Of a stretch of DNA of 25,931 bases, positions 25,090 through 25,931 are shown piece by piece (position 1 is the first letter of the stretch; each line of letters starts with the position of its first letter). The translations under genes and the position numbers were made by a program. This stretch comes from an uncultured Comamonadaceae bacterium. GTDB lineage: Bacteria; Pseudomonadota; Gammaproteobacteria; Burkholderiales; Burkholderiaceae_C. The notes beneath the pieces are model-generated. The model made no database searches. It saw only the letters and a list, made by a program, of their open reading frames with translations, and was not told the DNA's origin. The stretch is from the NCBI GenBank assembly GCA_937871735.1, contig CALMOI010000252.1, positions 1 through 25,931 of the forward strand, given 5' to 3'.

Positions 25090-25569
25090 ATGACAGTTGC
25101 AGACGCGGCGTACCAGACGGCCCACGGTTTTGCAGAGGGCACCGAGGTGTTGGCGCAGAAGATGGGCATAGGCAAACAAGTGCTGACCAACAAGCTCAAC
25201 TCCAACAACACGACGCATCACTTGACCTTGGAGGAGTCGGTTCGGTTGATGCGTGTCACAGGTGATGTGCGTTTGCTCCACGCCTTGTCCGATGAGTTTG
25301 GTGGTGTCTACGTGCCGCTACCTGAGCAAGGCAGCGCACAAACGACCAGCGTGTTGGGGGACATCAGCAAGATGTCTGTGGAGTTCGGCGCTTTGGTGAG
25401 AGAGGTGGCTGATGACATCCAAGATGGCGTCATTACCCCCAATGAACACAAACGGATTCAGCACGAGGCGGCTGAGTTGCGTCAAGCCTTGGCCCGGCTG
25501 ATGGCGGACTTGGATGCAATGTTCCAAGCCTCGCAGCGTGAGCATCGATCCGATCCGCCCGCCGCCTGA
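25090..25569 (+). CDS. Phage regulatory CII-family protein
   Basis: A 159-residue protein resembling the phage regulatory CII family (PF06892, Phage_CP76), small DNA-binding regulators of prophages. A helix-turn-helix-like part fills about residues 15-60 (VLAQKMGIGKQVLTNKLN, then LTLEESVRLMRVTGD). The rest is helical and acidic (SVEFGALVREVADDIQDG; LRQALARLMADLDAMFQ). It is divergent from ravA-viaA and the only likely transcription factor in the islet, so it may control the pair. Its GC (34 of 60 bases on the line at 25381) is above ravA but below the native genes. The stop codon and the residues just before it (PPAA) lie within the right direct repeat, so the junction sequence itself ends this protein. 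Confidence 0.75.
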   Translation: MTVADAAYQTAHGFAEGTEVLAQKMGIGKQVLTNKLNSNNTTHHLTLEESVRLMRVTGDVRLLHALSDEFGGVYVPLPEQGSAQTTSVLGDISKMSVEFGALVREVADDIQDGVITPNEHKRIQHEAAELRQALARLMADLDAMFQASQREHRSDPPAA

Positions 25570-25592
25570 TGGAAGGCTGGGTGCGGGTGCCG
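25550..25592 (+). repeat. Right direct repeat (candidate attR)
   Basis: Second copy of the 43-bp sequence found at 21762-21804, offset 3788 bases, with 40 identities and an identical 26-base core at 25567-25592. It overlaps the end of the CII-family gene. From here rightward the sequence behaves as native high-GC DNA leading to a PhoX-family gene. Confidence 0.85.
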
Positions 25593-25610
25593 GGGGGATT
25601 CACGAGGTAG
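25551..25610 (+). pseudogene. Remnant 3' end of prpF
   Basis: Read in the prpF frame, these bases encode RSARRLMEGWVRVP, the same 14 residues that precede the last residue of the intact prpF at 21810. They then continue GGFTR and a TAG stop at 25608-25610. From memory, PrpF proteins commonly continue past VRVP with a glycine, so this copy looks like the original tail and the intact gene's Ser-stop looks acquired. It has no start codon of its own in context and is probably not translated as a protein. Confidence 0.7.
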
Positions 25611-25704
25611 CGAGATGCGGGTCAGTTTTCACACGTTTGCAACATAGCCTTGTGATGATGTGCCGGTTGTAACGCCTTGACCTTATTTATCCCCCGGAAG
25701 CCTC

Positions 25705-25931
25705 ATGAACACATCGACCGATTTTTCCCGTCGCCGCTTGCTGAAACTGTTGAGTGGCGCACCGATGTTGCCCCTGTCGTCCGTGCTGGCCGGTACCAGC
25801 GTGGCCTTGACTGCCTGTGATGGCAGCAGTGATCCAGCAGCAACCTTCACGGGCGTGAGCTTCAGCTCAATGGCCGCCCCGACGCTGGCCAACCCGCTGC
25901 GTGCGCTCCTGGACGAGACACGCGTCGCGTA
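25705..25931 (+). CDS. PhoX-family protein, second copy (3' partial)
   Basis: An open frame of 75 codons that runs off the window. The N-terminus has a near-consensus twin-arginine motif (SRRRLLK, residues 8-14) and a lipobox (LTAC, Cys38), so it is a Tat-exported lipoprotein. It is clearly a paralogue of the protein at 14808. Both have RR..LKLL(A/S)G.P(L/M)LPLS, a lipobox Cys at 35-38, then an F.GM/F-S-MAAPTLANP versus FVGMDAPSLADP segment. The ATG at 25705 is preceded by GGAAG at 25696-25700. Phosphatase function is inferred only from the family. Its position right after the prpF remnant suggests that prpF and this gene were once direct neighbours. Confidence 0.8.
   Translation, partial: MNTSTDFSRRRLLKLLSGAPMLPLSSVLAGTSVALTACDGSSDPAATFTGVSFSSMAAPTLANPLRALLDETRVA

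Larger units (their letters stand above)
21762..25592. mobile_element. Putative ~3.8-kb islet integrated in the 3' end of prpF
   Basis: The block between the two 43-bp direct repeats carries viaA-like, ravA-like and a phage CII-family regulator gene, all filling the space without waste. Seen directly: the repeat, the AT-rich content (20 of 60 GC bases on the line at 23701), and GC-rich native-type genes on both sides. Inferred: integration at a site near the stop codon of prpF, with the element supplying a new end to the gene at the left and leaving the old end at the right. No integrase, transposase or terminal inverted repeat is present. Movement would therefore need a helper recombinase, loss of one, or homologous recombination with a relative. 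Confidence 0.55.

Noticed and set aside
21805..25549. Integrase, transposase or terminal inverted repeats for the islet
   Set aside because: All three genes are otherwise accounted for, and I found no further ORF or inverted ends.
1..25931. tRNA, rRNA or CRISPR array
   Set aside because: Intergenic spaces are short (at most about 165 bases), and none shows a tRNA cloverleaf pattern, rRNA-like sequence or regularly spaced repeats on reading.

Overview
The window is most likely a chromosome segment of a beta-proteobacterium in Burkholderiales, probably Comamonadaceae. I infer this from the high GC of most genes, the gene content (glnE beside yhdP, PhoX-family proteins, a KefB/YbaL-type antiporter) and protein style; no rRNA or marker gene confirms it. 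Coding density is very high. No stretch over 300 bases lacks a gene, and I saw no tRNA, rRNA, CRISPR array, transposase or integrase.

Layout. Bases 1-996 hold the 3' part of a DUF1513 protein, convergent with glnE (1009-3750, minus). Divergent from glnE runs a tightly packed plus-strand set: yhdP, a nitrilase-family amidohydrolase, a PAS sensor histidine kinase and a FixJ/NarL-type response regulator (3776-11508). The first three joints overlap or touch and the last gap is 4 bases, so they probably form one operon. A small minus-strand membrane protein (11476-11649) starts head-to-head with mltA (to 12832). Then come a KefB/YbaL-type antiporter with a TrkA-N domain (12996-14693), a PhoX-family Tat lipoprotein (14808-16715), a glutathione peroxidase (16792-17292) and a CDF metal transporter (17380-18327).

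From 18409 the composition changes. An AT-richer pair, 18409-20648, encodes an ABC-type AAA ATPase and an HNH nuclease overlapping by ATGA. This is the architecture of the Septu anti-phage system (PtuA/PtuB). Its last 11 bases overlap the start of a GC-rich prpF homologue (20638-21810). Immediately after prpF comes a second AT-rich block: viaA- and ravA-like genes (VWA protein plus MoxR AAA+ ATPase, minus strand) and a divergent phage CII-family regulator (25090-25569). After it, ordinary high-GC DNA resumes with the start of a second PhoX-family gene (25705 to the window end).

The main discovery is that the second block is bounded by a direct repeat. The last 43 bases of prpF that precede its final Ser codon (21762-21804) recur at 25550-25592 with only 3 differences, all synonymous in the prpF frame. 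The second copy then runs on in frame to a different ending (VRVP-GGFTR-stop), whereas the intact gene ends VRVP-S-stop. The simplest reading is that a roughly 3.8-kb islet carrying ravA-viaA and a phage-type regulator integrated into the 3' end of prpF. The insertion supplied a new stop codon and left the old gene tail at the far junction. No recombinase is visible, so the islet would have been mobilised in trans or by homologous recombination. With the Septu pair abutting the other end of prpF, this gene appears to be an insertion hotspot with cargo of defence or stress type at both ends.
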